From NCBI GenBank assembly GCA_008360955.1, contig LUCM01007726.1, positions 58,864 through 122,863 of the forward strand: a stretch of DNA of 64,000 bases. The letters are read 5' to 3'. The notes below the pieces were generated by a model. It was not told the DNA's origin. It ran no database searches and saw only the letters and a program-made list of their open reading frames with translations. Position numbers and translations under genes: made by a program. The DNA comes from Fasciolopsis buskii (Eukaryota; Platyhelminthes; Trematoda; Plagiorchiida; Fasciolidae). Positions 1 through 12,963 of the stretch are shown here, one piece after another. Numbering within the stretch: position 1 is the stretch's first letter; each line of letters begins with the position of its first letter.

Positions 1-3000
1 AGAAAAAAGCCAATTAAAAATCAAAGCGATCTAACAAAATTAATAAATTAGGAACTATTTCTTTGCAGAAGAACAGCTGCATTCTGCGAAAGCTGATTTG
101 CAAAGAACCTGACTTAATCGATTAGCAACTACTGAAATTGTCTAGGCACGTATTTTTTGCCCAAAATCACCTAACCACATGGTGAAGTCAAAAATGTAGG
201 TCCTGTCAACTGATTGCTTCGGATGAATTGCAGATACTACAAGCCGATGTAAAAACAAACGGATATTGGGTTCATGTTTATCATATCATTTTTAACCATA
301 GCTTATCCAACGGGACGCACGAAAAGTGCACTCACACAGTCCCACTGCATGGATACAAAATGTGAGGAGATAAATGACCCACTGATTGAGATCCTGGCTG
401 CTGCACATTGCTGTACTGGAAATCACGTTAGAGCTCATCACTGGTGTATATCACCTTTGATCCCAGTTCGACCCATCCTCACATGCGAAATATCTCGGTC
501 ACCGATCCACACTATCTGACTATTAGCGGTTTGCTGACCACTCCGCTTAGTCCGTTAAATTTCCTTTTGTCAGAGACGGGTACCAGCTGCTCACAGGTAA
601 CATAGCCAACTCCGTAGAGCATCAAATTATCAACATAGAGATCGCATTTATTACTTCACTGAACTGAGAAAAGGTTATCCATCACAAATTAGTCACAACA
701 AATTGGGTATTCACTTTGCGTTTTGCAAAAATGTTTTTCATTGTATCCAAACAGCAGGTAGCCAGAAGCCGATGTGACCAAATATGAGACAAAATACTCT
801 TGGTCGAACCATTAGAGCGATACACCGATATTTCTGTAAGTTAATTAATGCATGGAAAAGACTAAAACTGATTTGACACATCAAAGTTTTTCACACAGTC
901 TCACCCTACTTTCTAAAAGTGAATGTTATTATTTTTTGGGTGCTCGAAATAGTTCTCAGAGATGTTTTGCGAGATAATCACGAATCGAAATGGTAGAATC
1001 ATTAATAAATAAGGAACCAAAAGATAAATTGCAAATAATCGGCAGTAAAATTTGGCAGTTTCTTCATATTTGTCTCCTAGACAATGGCGCTAACTCGGGA
1101 AGCCAAATTAGATGCCTCTGGTCTTCACGAATGCTTTGCAATCCAGCTGTCCGGCACCATCCCGTCCTCGCGCAAATGCAGGCCGGAATGGACCGCCTGG
1201 CGATTTCAAGTAACCTAAATTTTTACGAAATCCATATGACCTTCTGCAGTAAATCGAATCAATTTCATGGACGAATGTGTACATAGTATCAAACTTATTG
1301 AACAGTACTTTGCCCACAAAGGTTTTGAAATTGAAGACGACTACGTGAATGACATCAATATTCCCCAGCATATAGCTATGTTTTCCGGATCGGTTTTTAA
1401 GATTATTTATCGCTCCATGGAAGTTTCTATACTCCCCGAGATAATCGAATATGAAAGATATTAAACAACCGTTGTGATGCTCCTCTAGCTGCTCAGCCAG
1501 TCTTGAGTCTGTTTATTCAGTAGCCATAAACTCATAAGTTCTTTCGATACCGACCATCAGAATTTTCAGCCTAAGAGAGAAAATCTGGATTCCCAAACTA
1601 AACTTCTGCTTTTACAGACAAAGAAATGGTTATTACCCCAACGACAAATGGACCCCAATCCGGACTGACCGCAACGTGCGAGTACGAGCAAAGAAACGCC
1701 AAAATTTCCAACATATTTGTATAAGTGGAAATTTTGCTCCTGTACAAGTGGCTCTCAGTGTGCGTGTAACTTATTCCTCACAGTCGTGAGAAGCGGAATG
1801 TTTCATTTAGGGCCATCAGAAGCCGTTCGGTAATTCTCGTTTCAAAGTTGTGCAGTTATCCGAGAAACCGACAGAGGTTCCTTTAGATATGAAGTACTTA
1901 ATTCCGAACTGTTTTATGCACTACTCGAAACTCGCAGACCACACTTTATTCCACGGTAGTAAAACTAATCACAGGGCAGCCGAATACTTGAAGAAACTGG
2001 AGCAAAAACCTTTGATAAAAAGGCAAATAATTTTTATAGGGTTCCGGTCCTTGAATGTAGCGTTTTTTGCAGGCGTTTCCTCACAATTCAAGATGATGTT
2101 GGTACTATGTCCCTTTTGGTTTTGGAGCAAAAATGGTGCAATCGGTTTTGGTCTGTGTGGTGATGGGTTGTAGCAACTGGTTTTGTCATTTTGGAAAATT
2201 GCAGTGCACGGCAACCTCTTCACAACAGAAAAACAGGGCGTGCACCATGAGTTTAAACTAGGACGAAAGTGCGAGTATGATGATAAATTATATTTTAATT
2301 AGTCTTCTCACTGCAAGTTTCTACGCATCGTTTACATTTATCTGATCTGAAGTTCTAGTCACTCAGTTTGCTTTGAAGACAAAGAAAATAGCTGTGAATG
2401 CATTTTGCACTTCAAAATACGCACAAAATGCCACTGAGTGCACAGCGGAACGGAAACCGCCCGGCACGTAAGCATAGATCAGTTCGAGTTCTTCTGGGTT
2501 TTGCCTTATGCAATTGATGCTTTCTAGAACTATTGGAAGATAATTTGTGAATTTTATGACATTCCATCAGCTCGATAAACTGAAGTAAATTTAGAAATAT
2601 CCCAAATGGTGACTGACGGAGAACATTACTGGGCTGCTTCCTGGAATCAGGTCCTATAAGACATTCACGCTTACATCGTATGGCCACCAAAATTGCTTGT
2701 TCACACTCAATCATTTCTCAAAGCTCAGCTGAAAATTGTAAGTATTCATTTGACTGTTTAATTGCAAGTCGATTTGATGAATTTTCGACATAGCCGTAAA
2801 CGACATCGATCACTGATATCAACGTAAACTTTTTATTGCTTCAAAAAAGCTTCCCTTTAAAACGGCTTTGGTTATTACTTAAACAGCGGAGGAAAAAGAT
2901 GTCAGAGGTCAGTAATCTCAAGCCCAATGTAAAATGGTATCTGACCGAAACCATAAGTGAAGCAAACCGGATCTTAGTATCGAGGAGTCTACAGAAATAG

Positions 3001-6000
3001 TCCACTGTTTATTCGGTGAAAGTTCTCCGCACTTAGATTTAGAAGACTAGAATTCAGCTCTGAAAGGTGATTACAACCAATGTTTTAACGCTTCTCGAAA
3101 TACAAAATGGATTTGTTTCCTTTGGAAAAAATAGGCTACTTAAGTACTTCGAACAAATGAATGGGTGTAAGTGAAGAAATGCCCGTCAGTTTTGCCCTAC
3201 TTCATGTATATTGACGAAAGAAGTCTTTTGGTCACATTTTCTTTGTTCAGTTTTTGGAGCTCACAGCATGCAACGATAAACACGAAGCATCCACATATTT
3301 TCGGGATTAAGAAATCGTTTTGCGTAAACTTGCACTGATAGCCTCGTGTTACTCGTGTGACTGCTGCTTCGGTGATTGCAATAGTTAGTTCTGTCCAGCG
3401 CCGAGATTGGCTGGGATCGGAAAGCTTCCGAATCGAACATTTCTGTTAGGTACTACGGTCTAACATTGGCCGTACTCACATAAAAGTGGAGTATTTCTAC
3501 GAAATGGTAACTGATTTAACCAATCACTTGGGTAGACAAATTTGCAACGCGGTTATTGGAAACCCACCAAAATCCATTGCAAATCCGAGGAATGAACAAG
3601 CAGTTTTACGGAATATTTTGCGTCTTCACTGTTAAATGTAATTCGATTTGATTAAGAGCGATTACGTACTGCTTTTGGGAGTAGACCAGCGGATTTCGCT
3701 CTTATTCTATTTGGACCTGAGGCACCCAAAGCTTTCTCTTATGTGGCGATGGACTGCTAATGTCCAAAACAAGAATAATCAAACCTGCCGAGTCTGTCAT
3801 AATTGACTGAGTGTGCAATGAATGAATAAACACTTTTCCTTAGTTGATTGACTGTTCTTGGTTTCTCAGTGTCTGTACACGCAGCAAGGCCTTACAAATT
3901 AGGATGGTATTGCCGTGTAAGAAGTTTTATTTACACTGCTAAACCCCAAGGTCACCTCGTTTTGTTTTGAGTTTGACTTTGAACAGCCATCCAGATTTTC
4001 TAATAATGTTTCAGAATTCACCATTACTGGTTTCACTTTCTATTTGGGCATCTTTAATCACAGTCACGAACTCCATCCAAAAATCACAACTTATCAGGTC
4101 CCAGTAGACGATGACGATAAAAATGTGCGCTAGAGTATAGGGTAGATTTCACCGCCCCGTCAAAATACTTTCACTATCCATCCGGATTGGAAAACAAAGC
4201 TATTTTGCTATTCCAGAATATATCGTGCCCCAATGTAAAGCGAAATTCATAACTGCACATCATTTTAGGTTGTTTTTGGTACACACGAATAACTATGTCT
4301 GTCAGCGAGTTCCAACTTATAGCCCAGATGCTACTGAAGAAACCCTTGTTAATGGTTTTCTTTTGAAACCTACTTTGTTCGCTTTTTGGGGTCAGGTGTA
4401 GAGACACTATTTTGGGTTATCTGTCATTTTATTCGTCAATATTGTGTTCTATTATCTATTAGTGCTTGAGTCTTGGTCGACCGATGTACGAGACAAATTT
4501 TCTCGGTGCTTACGGCATTTGCTTCTGGGATTTTGTTTCCACCTACGGCGGATGAAAAAGGGGAACAATAGAACAGCTGTTATGGTATTATTTGAAAATC
4601 TCATTGTCCCTCCAATTCTAAGGATGTGTTCATTTGGCAATGCAAAAGCGATTTGAAAGTATAAACAAAAGAGTAAGTTAGAAGATTTGCGTTAGGCTTT
4701 TGCATGCCTATTTACGGATTTTTATTACTACTCACTTGTTAGACTGGAAATGTTTTCGGAAATTATGAATAAACCATTGAAGTCGACAGTTTACTTTCAC
4801 TCAGTTCCCTTGTACTAACAATGCTGCATTCGGTTAGGGTAGTAAACGAACGTAAGTGTGCCTGTTCACTGTTGAAAGCTGTTAGAAATCATACATTGCA
4901 AGTGAACTTTTTACTGCACTGTGTAGTAGGAATGGGGTTAGTGACAATCATCGGTGACCGGTGGCTAGACATTTAGAGACTGTTTTAGGCATATGGATAA
5001 AAACATATCAAAAACAGAAACCGGATGTGTTTGACAGGCAACCAAAGAAAACACGTACATGCATGGTTTTATCCAGAAAATTTTGTTGTCGAGCAGGATT
5101 TTATTCGAAGGGTTTGTTAGGAGTTTCGGATTCTTATTTTTGATAATGTCTTGACCGGGATTCGATCTCTTTGGAGATTGTGCACGACATTCCCTGGAGG
5201 AAAAGCATATGAAAATAAAACATTTCATCACCACCTGTGAGGTTCTCTGACAGATTCACATCGAAACGGACTTGATTCTCCAAAATACCGAATAGTGATT
5301 ACTACGTTAGTGGTATCCATACACATAAAATGTGCAAGGCACCAATTCGCATGACTTTACCGGAACCCTTTGTAAGTTTGCCTATTAAACGCCTCTTCCT
5401 ATCCTACCTGAAGAGCACAACGGGAAACTTGATCTTGCGAACTACGAATGCTAAAATTACTATGGAAGTATTTTTAGCTCTTCTAACATAATTTCGTTAT
5501 TTGCTTTACTACTCCTTGCTTGGATGCTCAACTGTTGAGCTAACTTCGGTGAAGGTTAGTCCATTTGCAAAAATAGATAGAAATAAGAGCTTGCTGACAG
5601 GCCTGTGAAAACCGCCTGAATGTGCTTGGCGTTTTGGTTTAATTTGCACCGATATTTGTAGCCAATGTCTGCACCGAAGTACTTAAACTACAAATTCATT
5701 TAAAAAACAATTGAAAGGATAGGGAAATTCAAAAATATTCCTCCTTATTTTTATCTTAATCGTGTCATGAAAACACCTGGAAATTTGGTTCGATAAAAAG
5801 CGTTCCGGTCTAAAATGAAAATTTCTGTGTTAAACCACACCGATTGTAATTCATACCGACGTTTCATTTTCTCAACAAAATAGAGTATGCCTGTTTATTA
5901 TCAAACACCACAAATGTGCTCACATAGCTTTCTTATCTGACTACTTCCAGGACACCATGTGCTTCTATTTAATGTACATTTCCTTGGCTGCTAACTCGTG

Positions 6001-6376
6001 TTCCTTTGACCATGGAAACTGAAGACCGATCGAGGTGTGTTATCATAATTTATGTGACCTCTTTGCAACATTCTAATTGATTTTGATATTCCAAGGACAT
6101 TTTTATTTTCCTTTTTTGCCTGTTCACAGGCATAATAGGTTCCCCAGGTTTTACGAGATTCTACTTTATTTATTGTTTACCGGGAATTACAACTGATGGA
6201 TTACGACATTTAAGTAGGCAGATCTCATTCTAGAGTAAAGTGGGTGTTGAACTCTTGGTCATTGGTTACATTTTAGTCGTTGCCAGTTTAGCTTTTCGAA
6301 TTACTTAGCAAATACCTAGCTAAAGGAAAATTTCTGGATACCTAAGCTTTTGAGATAGAAAGTAAATTGAAAATGC
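1..6376. other. No gene recognised
   Basis: Both strands are broken by frequent stops; open frames are at most about 107 codons and none shows a domain, signal peptide or matching splice phases. No mobile element or RNA gene was recognised. Confidence 0.5.
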
Positions 6377-6421
6377 ATGGGAAATTTGGCATTTTATTTC
6401 AAAATTTGCGTTACCTTCCAG

Positions 6422-6565
6422 GTTGAACAATACCACCATCTATATAACACCTTACAAAGAAACGTGCGCGAGGTTATATTTCTCAATGAAAAGGTATACC
6501 ACGAGTTCGATAAAATGACAACAAAGACCAAACTTCTTGGATTTGGGGCTGAAATACACCGGTAG
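6422..6565 (+). CDS. Possible exon, weak COG3-like resemblance (1 of 3)
   Basis: After a fair acceptor (TTACCTTCCAG) the frame reads VEQYHHLYNTLQRNVREVIF and ends in TAG after GAEIHR. QYHHLYN resembles the QYxxxxN spacing found just before the conserved Sec34 segment of COG3, a subunit of the conserved oligomeric Golgi tethering complex. The likely donor is AAAAG|GTATAC near 6,491, which would drop the tail. Resemblance is by eye over few residues; chance is a serious alternative. Confidence 0.22.
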   Translation, partial: VEQYHHLYNTLQRNVREVIFLNEKVYHEFDKMTTKTKLLGFGAEIHR

Positions 6566-7306
6566 CTGTCCACAACCTTTTGCGGTCGAGAGTGGGTAAA
6601 CTTAGTTGCCGTGCATGCTGTCTCTCGCATGCCGACGGTAGACGTGTTATAGTAAGCAAGTTACAACTGTGACCAATAACTGATAGTTTATTGGTGGCTA
6701 GTTTATTGACGCAAGCTAAATGCACACCCCTTTATCCAAAAACCGACGTATTTAGTAGAATGTTATTTCGTTCCGTTTGAGTGAGCATCAGTTGGGTCAT
6801 TAAAAAATCTGTCTGGTTCACTCTTCATTAAATGCGAATTGCACAGTTTACTGTACACAGCATTGTTGTTTGAATTCGATTCGTCAAAAGTTGAACCATC
6901 AATCAAGACTTTTGATAACAGTGATGAATAAATCAATGACAACAGGTTACAGTCGGTTGTGATCTGACAGGCCATGACTGTGACATTTGTGGTTAGAAAA
7001 ATACCAGTGCGCATCGTCCCAGCATCTGTATCCCCAAACAGACATTGGTACTCGTTCTGAGAAGTGTTACGACTTTTATATAACAGGCTGCAAAAGCGAC
7101 AAGAGCGATCTTGACTGAGCTCATCATTATCAAGATCGAATCAGCAGCATCTTGAGATTGAAGCAAAGAATTATTTTCCACTGCAAACTGGACCGTCTCA
7201 ATTAGAATTAACTAATCTTTTCCCCTTGAGTGAAACGTGTACTCGGTTTTGCAATCAAGATAGGGAATCGGTTGCACAGTGGTAAGCTATTTTTGCAAAA
7301 TCAAAA

Positions 7307-7438
7307 ATGTCCACCGCATTTCCTCGCCGTCTGGTGGAGGCAGATTTGTTTGCTGATGGAACAGTTGATCGATTGCTTCTCTTAGCAACGGAGTACAACG
7401 ATCGAGTGGATCAATTTAATCATATTGACAAGATTTAA
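7307..7438 (+). CDS. Possible exon or 43-codon ORF, weak COG3-like resemblance (2 of 3)
   Basis: ATG-to-TAA frame starting MSTAFPRRLVEADLF and ending RVDQFNHIDKI. The segment LLLLATEYNDRVDQFNHIDKI lines up without gaps with the L-x-x-LA-x5-KL-x-x-FN-x-LE-x-I pattern in the Sec34 region of COG3 proteins. The order relative to the 6.4 kb candidate is right for a plus-strand gene. Against it: the stop follows immediately, with no donor GT before it. It could instead be a stand-alone short ORF. Confidence 0.28.
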   Translation: MSTAFPRRLVEADLFADGTVDRLLLLATEYNDRVDQFNHIDKI

Positions 7439-8531
7439 GGAATAATTAGAAAACGGTAAAACTTAGCGTTTGTTCTCTATGAAAGATAATGTCTCTTCAT
7501 GTTGAGGCTCCCGTGAAAAGGATTTGTAACTGTTTGCCTACTCTTTTACGATAAACACAAGGCAACAGATAAATTTGCAGTAAGAGCGATCCGAAAACCT
7601 ATGAAGCATGTATTCTAATCAGTGCACTAGCAATGTCACAGTTCTAGTGATTATCAAAAGCAGCGAAAGAGCAGTGCAGCTGTCTTATGTACGTTAAGCA
7701 TCAGGGTGGTTGCACTGAGGCGTGATCTCCAGGCGAAAGATTATAAGGCAAGTGTCGTTCTTTATTGCATGTTAACGCCCAAACAGTTAACGGGATCTCA
7801 GCAACACCTGGTAAAATACCGCTAGCAATGGGGGGTCTATGCTTACTGTCACATGATTTTGCTGCAATTCTCTAAGCAGATTGAGAAGTCACTAATTTCT
7901 GCTACCTATCAGAATAAAAGAATGTAGTCCAATTATCTCATTTGTGCAAGAAGTGTGATCAAATGCTGTGTCAACCAGTGTGGTTTCGACTTTCTTTCCA
8001 GAATAAACTTCGCAAAACCTTCAAAAATGACTCATACTCGTGTGAGTAAACGAAAATTTCAGTGGAAAACGCAACCATGGCGGGCTAAACTAGCGTTGTT
8101 TCGCTAACTCTCAGCTCTGAACGAGCCCAAAGATCGTCTCAGATACCCTGATTCTGCCATCAAAACCACTGTTTGCAAAAGGCGGAATACCAAATATTCC
8201 GTAGACGTTTAAGCGACTGAGAGTACCAACGACCAAGGTTCAAGATTGAAAAATACCTTTTAACAGAAGCACATATTGATCTTAGTTGCAAGTGATGGGA
8301 TGATTAATCAAAGCATTTAACTGTCGTAGGCACAACGGACTGATAATAAATTTTTTCCCGCAACCAATACGTTTGAGATCCCTAAACATTTTTGCCATAA
8401 AACCTGCAACACAAATGCTTGCATTTGTTCTGAGTGCTTTATAAGTAAACTGGTTTTGCATTTGATTATCTTAGATACTTTTAGGGCTCAAAAATGTTTG
8501 CTTCGCAACATATCTGTCTGATTTCACCAGA

Positions 8532-8691
8532 CCGCTAACAGTCTGTTGGAAGGAGCGACCACCAAGTTCTATAATCCACATTCATTCGTTGCCCGTGTTC
8601 GGATCTCGTTTTATTCACCGTTACTACGTCCAGCCTATAATTTCTAACCAGGATGAAGTTGATGTCGAGTGCTTCGATGATCTTTACAGCA
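8532..8691 (+). CDS. Possible exon(s), weak COG3-like resemblance (3 of 3)
   Basis: One frame after ACCGCTAACAG gives LLEGATTKFYNPHSFVARV, which recalls the TTKLNSPTLSV segment that follows FNELExI in COG3. A second frame, after TTTCTAACCAG, gives DEVDVECFDDLYSR and ends at AG|GTGGGT; it recalls the LD-(D/E)-C segment a little later in the same family. The two frames differ and cannot both be right without an extra intron or shift. Support is weak and rests mainly on the order of the three candidates. Confidence 0.18.
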
Positions 8692-8959
8692 GGTGGGTTT
8701 GATTTGGAAACAGTCTCTTGATTACTCAGGAACCGTGAACTGTTAGATTAGAATAAACAGTCCCACGCTCCTAACTACAATTCTTCTAATAGACTATTTG
8801 TCACTGATGACTCGATGCACAGTGCGAAAATATTCTAACCCTGTGCCAGAGAACAACAAGTTATGCGCAAACACTGATATTTTGAAAATAATAGTCTTCG
8901 TTTATTGTGAATGATATATTGTTAATAACACAGCGCTGTTGGTTGATGTAATGCGCCAA

Positions 8960-8991
8960 CGTTTCGACCACCGTGGGTAGTCTTTCACAAG
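8960..8991 (-). ncRNA. Degenerate hammerhead-ribozyme-like motif of Penelope type
   Basis: On the minus strand, CTTGTGA is followed by a hairpin GACTACC-CAC-GGTGGTC (seven pairs, one of them G-T, three-base loop) and then GAAACG. This is the order of a hammerhead core: CTGATGA, stem II, GAAA. The GAAA half and stem II are intact; CTGATGA differs at two positions, so catalysis is unlikely. Hammerhead motifs are known in terminal regions of Penelope-like elements, and the flanking AACGTTGGCGCATTACATC has the same flavour. No RT remnant is obvious next to it, so it would be a solo relic. Confidence 0.5.
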
Positions 8992-8999
8992 CCAATTTT

Positions 9000-11850
9000 T
9001 ACAGTCTTCTTCTTTCATAGATAAATTTACCGATGTAACAATGACTAGCAGTTTGACCGTGTTAATTGGGGAAACCTAGTCGAACAGAATTTTGTTCTTC
9101 TGAACCATTCTATCACGCGGGAAGAGCACTTCACTTTACAGACCAAGCAGTACGAAACTGGTCATAAAAATAATTCCAGTTCCAAAAAGTAACGTTATCT
9201 TCGCGCACACATAAGATGTCGGAGACCACTGAATTCGAGAAGCAGCCGTTTAAAGCAAAAAATGTTGCTTTTCCTTAGATCTCTTAATTAAAAAGCACCA
9301 TGCAAAAATGCTTTTCTAATTAGGGAAATCATGCAAACATGCGTGTATCACTTTGGATGAATTATTTTCAGTCAAGGAGTGTGCCTAGCTGTTTGTCGCT
9401 ATCTGAACTGCCTGCAAAAATACCTGGTGAAGCGGACCATAACACGGCATTTGGACTTGAACACCTCAACCTTACCTCATACCCACACTGACTCTGGGAT
9501 GAGGTTAGCTCAGCTTCAAATGATTGCTTGGATATTGACGTTTGTGTGCTGTCATATGTACAAGAAATATCCCTGCATCCATTTTTACAGATTTATAATT
9601 GTATTCAAATGTCTTATTTCAACTTTCTAAAGCATATTATTGTCTGGTAGGGATCAAAAGCAGTAATCCTCTTTGATTTTTCGTATTATGGTGAAAGGTA
9701 CCTGGTTGCACCTTACCAGGACAGTCCATTTTCCGTTTATCCATGCTTATGGATTTGGGTTTCGGAGTATAGAACATTTGAGTCACGAATGCGTGGTCAA
9801 AATAAATCGTGACCGAAAACAACTGGTAGAAATCGTAATGCCGCCGATCAAGCATCTAGCACACCATTCGATATACCAGCTTGGAATTTGCCTTAGGAAA
9901 ACAATAATCGATACTTCGAATAATTTTGTTATCACATGAAGACCACGAGATGTTTTTCTTTCCACCACGACATTGTTTTCAGCATAAATCAAGTTATTAG
10001 AAAAATTCTATGTGGAAGTTTTTTCGACGCCTTGTTTTCTGCATTTAGAAAATGAGTCCCTATTAGGATATCGAAAATGTAGCTACAGCATTGCTACACG
10101 ATTAATAAATGCTCCCGTCAAGTACTAAGGTTACAACATACTGATAATCTATTGTCTAAGTAATGCATACGAGAACAGATAGGCCGGTATCTTCGTTTAG
10201 CTGACCCTTGTGAGAAAATGTATATTGTTGTTTCCGTAGAGTAGTTTATGGAAAATAAAATTATATCAGTTTTGAGATTTTCCGCCAGTTGGAATTTTGT
10301 TTAAACCTGCTAATTTTCCGTGGATGGTAAAAAAAAATGTTGCTGTAATATTAGTCGCATCTGTCCTCACTAACTTCCACCTATATTCACTTGTCATGAG
10401 ATGCCAATTGTTACCGGTATTTTGGAGTACATGGTCTCCCCCTTTACCAAGCTGATACCAGCTAATTGGTGAAACGCCAAATTTCTGGCCGTAGAATTCA
10501 CTGGAAACGTCAGAAGAAGCAATTAGTGTAAATTGGAAGAACGCCTCGGGCCCAGCACGTAACACACTACGTGAGATATCAGCCGATGATTCTGTGTACG
10601 AAAGTGATAACTGATTTTTTCGAATGTTTTGCTACCATGCGAAAACTGTGGGATATCTGCTACTTACTTCCTCACTGTTTCAGGTAGAAACCAGATCACT
10701 TGGCAGGTCCTATTCAAAAATTCTTATATTCGGCAAGCTCGCTGTATTTCGCTTTTTGTATCTACGTTTAACATATCAAGCCATTTCACTAGCCAGTGAA
10801 GAGCTCGCGATTCCGTACGCATTTTTCTCGAATTCCCATGAATTTATTCAAAAGAAAGACAAATCATTTGAGGACACATTGTGCTATTCGTGCGATTTAT
10901 TCAATTTATGACAAAAATGGAAACACCGATGTCATGTGAGCGGAACAAATGAGAATCATTTATTTATTGAATTCCCGTGTCATTCGAAACAGAGTGCAAA
11001 ATTTGATCACCGTTCTGAAAAGGAAAACGGAAGTCCAAATGATTGCTTGCCTGACCGAAATACAGATTGATGAAGCGGCTAAATGCTTTATACCTTAAAA
11101 AAACAAGAGTTCTTTTGGTGGATGCTCATGGCCAATCGGGATTTGTTTCGGATATTTTTAGTGAATAAATTAACTTTATTGTTTAACGAATGACAGCGTT
11201 CGACTAGCCGATTTTGTTTTCCACCAAGTCGACGGGCACCAAGGCGAAAGTAGGAGAATCTGCGAAAAGAATGCTAGTGAAAGCAATGACTATATATATA
11301 TGTGTTTATATATGTTTATCCGTATTTGTCTGTAAATGCGAAAATGTTTTTTTCGTGGTTTAGTTGACCGTTTGGCGGAAACAGTGGCTTAAATCGTCGT
11401 ACTCGCGCATTCTTCATTCCATGTTCACAGGGCACGTATCCTCTTAATAATAAATCATGGATTTATGAACTACACTTTTCGGTCGAGTATCTGGTCTTCT
11501 GTTGCAAAGCAAAATGTCAGATATGCAACTTTGCAACAATGTTACGCCTGAATGCGTGTTTTTGATTTCTTTTATTTAATGTTGACCATTTTGTGTCATA
11601 TGTAATGAAGATCCGGTTTTAGACTGCCGGTTTCCCAATATGAACCGGTTAACAAACTTACAGGGAAACGAAATTGACCAATGCAAGCTGACAGATATTC
11701 ATTTTGACTAATAGCCAGAAAAACCACTAGGTTCTTGTGAACATCCTTGAACAGTCTTGTGAAACATCATTTGATATTCCCACCCAAAGGCACCAACTGC
11801 TCCCATTTTTAAAGTTGATTTCGTATGAACAGGTTACGCTGAAAATTGGA
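9000..11850. other. No gene recognised
   Basis: Short open frames only, the longest about 99 codons (10,266-10,565, minus). A TATATA-rich patch lies at 11,286-11,320. One plus-strand frame (10,682-10,911) follows a fair acceptor (CACTGTTTCAG) but shows no recognisable protein. Confidence 0.45.
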
Positions 11851-11854
11851 ATTG

Positions 11855-11954
11855 TGGGTAATTCTTTACAATAATTTTATTAGACTAAGCTTATGTCCGC
11901 AAAGCGACAGATAGTGCCCTTGATTTCACATGATCAACTGCTTATTGCCTCGCC
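11855..11954 (-). other. Non-coding last exon (3' UTR) of the peptide gene
   Basis: After the stop of the peptide precursor the minus strand has a strong donor, T|GTAAGTC (GT at 12057-12056). An acceptor CTGTCTGCAG follows, ending at 11955. This makes a 103-base intron in the 3' UTR. The exon that follows leads directly to an AATAAA poly(A) signal at 11881-11876. The cleavage point, about 15-25 bases further on, is an estimate. No reading frame is needed because the stop codon lies upstream of the intron. Confidence 0.65.
11876..11881 (-). terminator. Poly(A) signal AATAAA of the peptide gene
   Basis: A canonical AATAAA on the minus strand, about 75 bases into the last exon of the LRL-amide precursor gene. 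It fits as the 3' end signal because it is the first such hexamer after the predicted 3' UTR splice acceptor. Confidence 0.65.
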
Positions 11955-12058
11955 CTGCAGACAGGAACTCAGTAGAAAAGCATATTGCTAGCAAAGCATG
12001 CTGTATCTCTCAATGGAAACGTCGTAGTCAAAAAGTCAAGATCAATCAAAGACTTACA

Positions 12059-12920
12059 TTAGCCAAGACGAAGAAATTGGCCTCGCTTCACAAATGCTCC
12101 TCGTGGAAATGGTTTAACAAACTGGGGCAAGTGTCCTCGGCCGTCATACACAATCGGTTCGTAAGCCAATTCAGGATAATAATCCACGTCGCCCTCATAT
12201 CCAATCGGGTTGGGGATGGCTGTCACTGATGCACAGGACAGAACGACTAAACTGACTGTCAAGACTAACTGGAAGACCGCAAACCTGTGGCCATTTAGCG
12301 GGAAAGAACATACGTTAATAGAAATCCTAATTGTACGGTAAATAAAAGATCAAAGGAGAACAATTTGTCAATGTGCTATTGTCACTAGGCCCCACTAAGT
12401 TTCCTTTCGCAAAATTAAGTCATCTGGATAAATAAGACAATAGGTTTAATAAACTGGGAGTTTTGCTAACTGATTTTAGAAACGTGTTGCCTTACTATTT
12501 GCAAGTTTTCAAACAACAAGTATGTGCAAATGAATCTATAAGATGATATTCATAATGAACAATTTACGCATAATCATTTCAGAGACTAATTTGCGTAATT
12601 CGTTCAAGAACTTTCAGTTATATTAATAAGGCAAAACAACTCAAAGTAAACTCGAAACAGGTACATGAAAGCTAATTTTATCTACCAGCCCTATGAACTG
12701 TCTTATCTACTATCATTAAAAATGTGCAAATTATGAACAAATTAGATTGTTTCTGATTATTTTTAAATGCTCATTAGATAGGTCAGAATGAAAATTTGAT
12801 GATTTCAAATAATCAAAATATTTCTGTAGCCTACATTCTGGTATCAATGTATCCATAACCGTACAAAATAACAAGTTGCAAATTAAATGGTGCAATTAGG
12901 GGTGTAACTTACCCGTTCAT
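12059..12920 (-). CDS. Secreted amidated-neuropeptide precursor (LRL-amide type), two coding exons
   Basis: Spliced minus-strand gene. Exon 1 codes ATG AAC GG (12920-12913) and ends at a strong donor, GG|GTAAGTT. The intron is 12912-12285. Exon 2 opens after CCACAG at 12284 and runs to TAA at 12061-12059. The phases join exactly to give 77 residues. Residues 1-25 form a signal peptide (it begins MNGFAVFQLVLTVSL, with a small-residue cleavage site near SVTA|IPNP). Residues 26-68 are a Tyr/Pro/acidic-rich spacer. Lys69-Arg70 is a dibasic prohormone-convertase site. Residues 71-77 are GQFLRLG followed by stop. Removal of KR and amidation on the last Gly would yield GQFLRL-amide, which fits the R-x-amide/RL-amide style of flatworm and lophotrochozoan neuropeptides. 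It would act through the secretory pathway, probably on a GPCR (inference). The start is set by the splice phase, the signal peptide and the TATA box upstream. I do not recognise a named orthologue. Confidence 0.8.
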
Positions 12921-12963
12921 TGCTGCTCGATCGCTTTGTGATGCATACTTCCACCGAAAGTGG

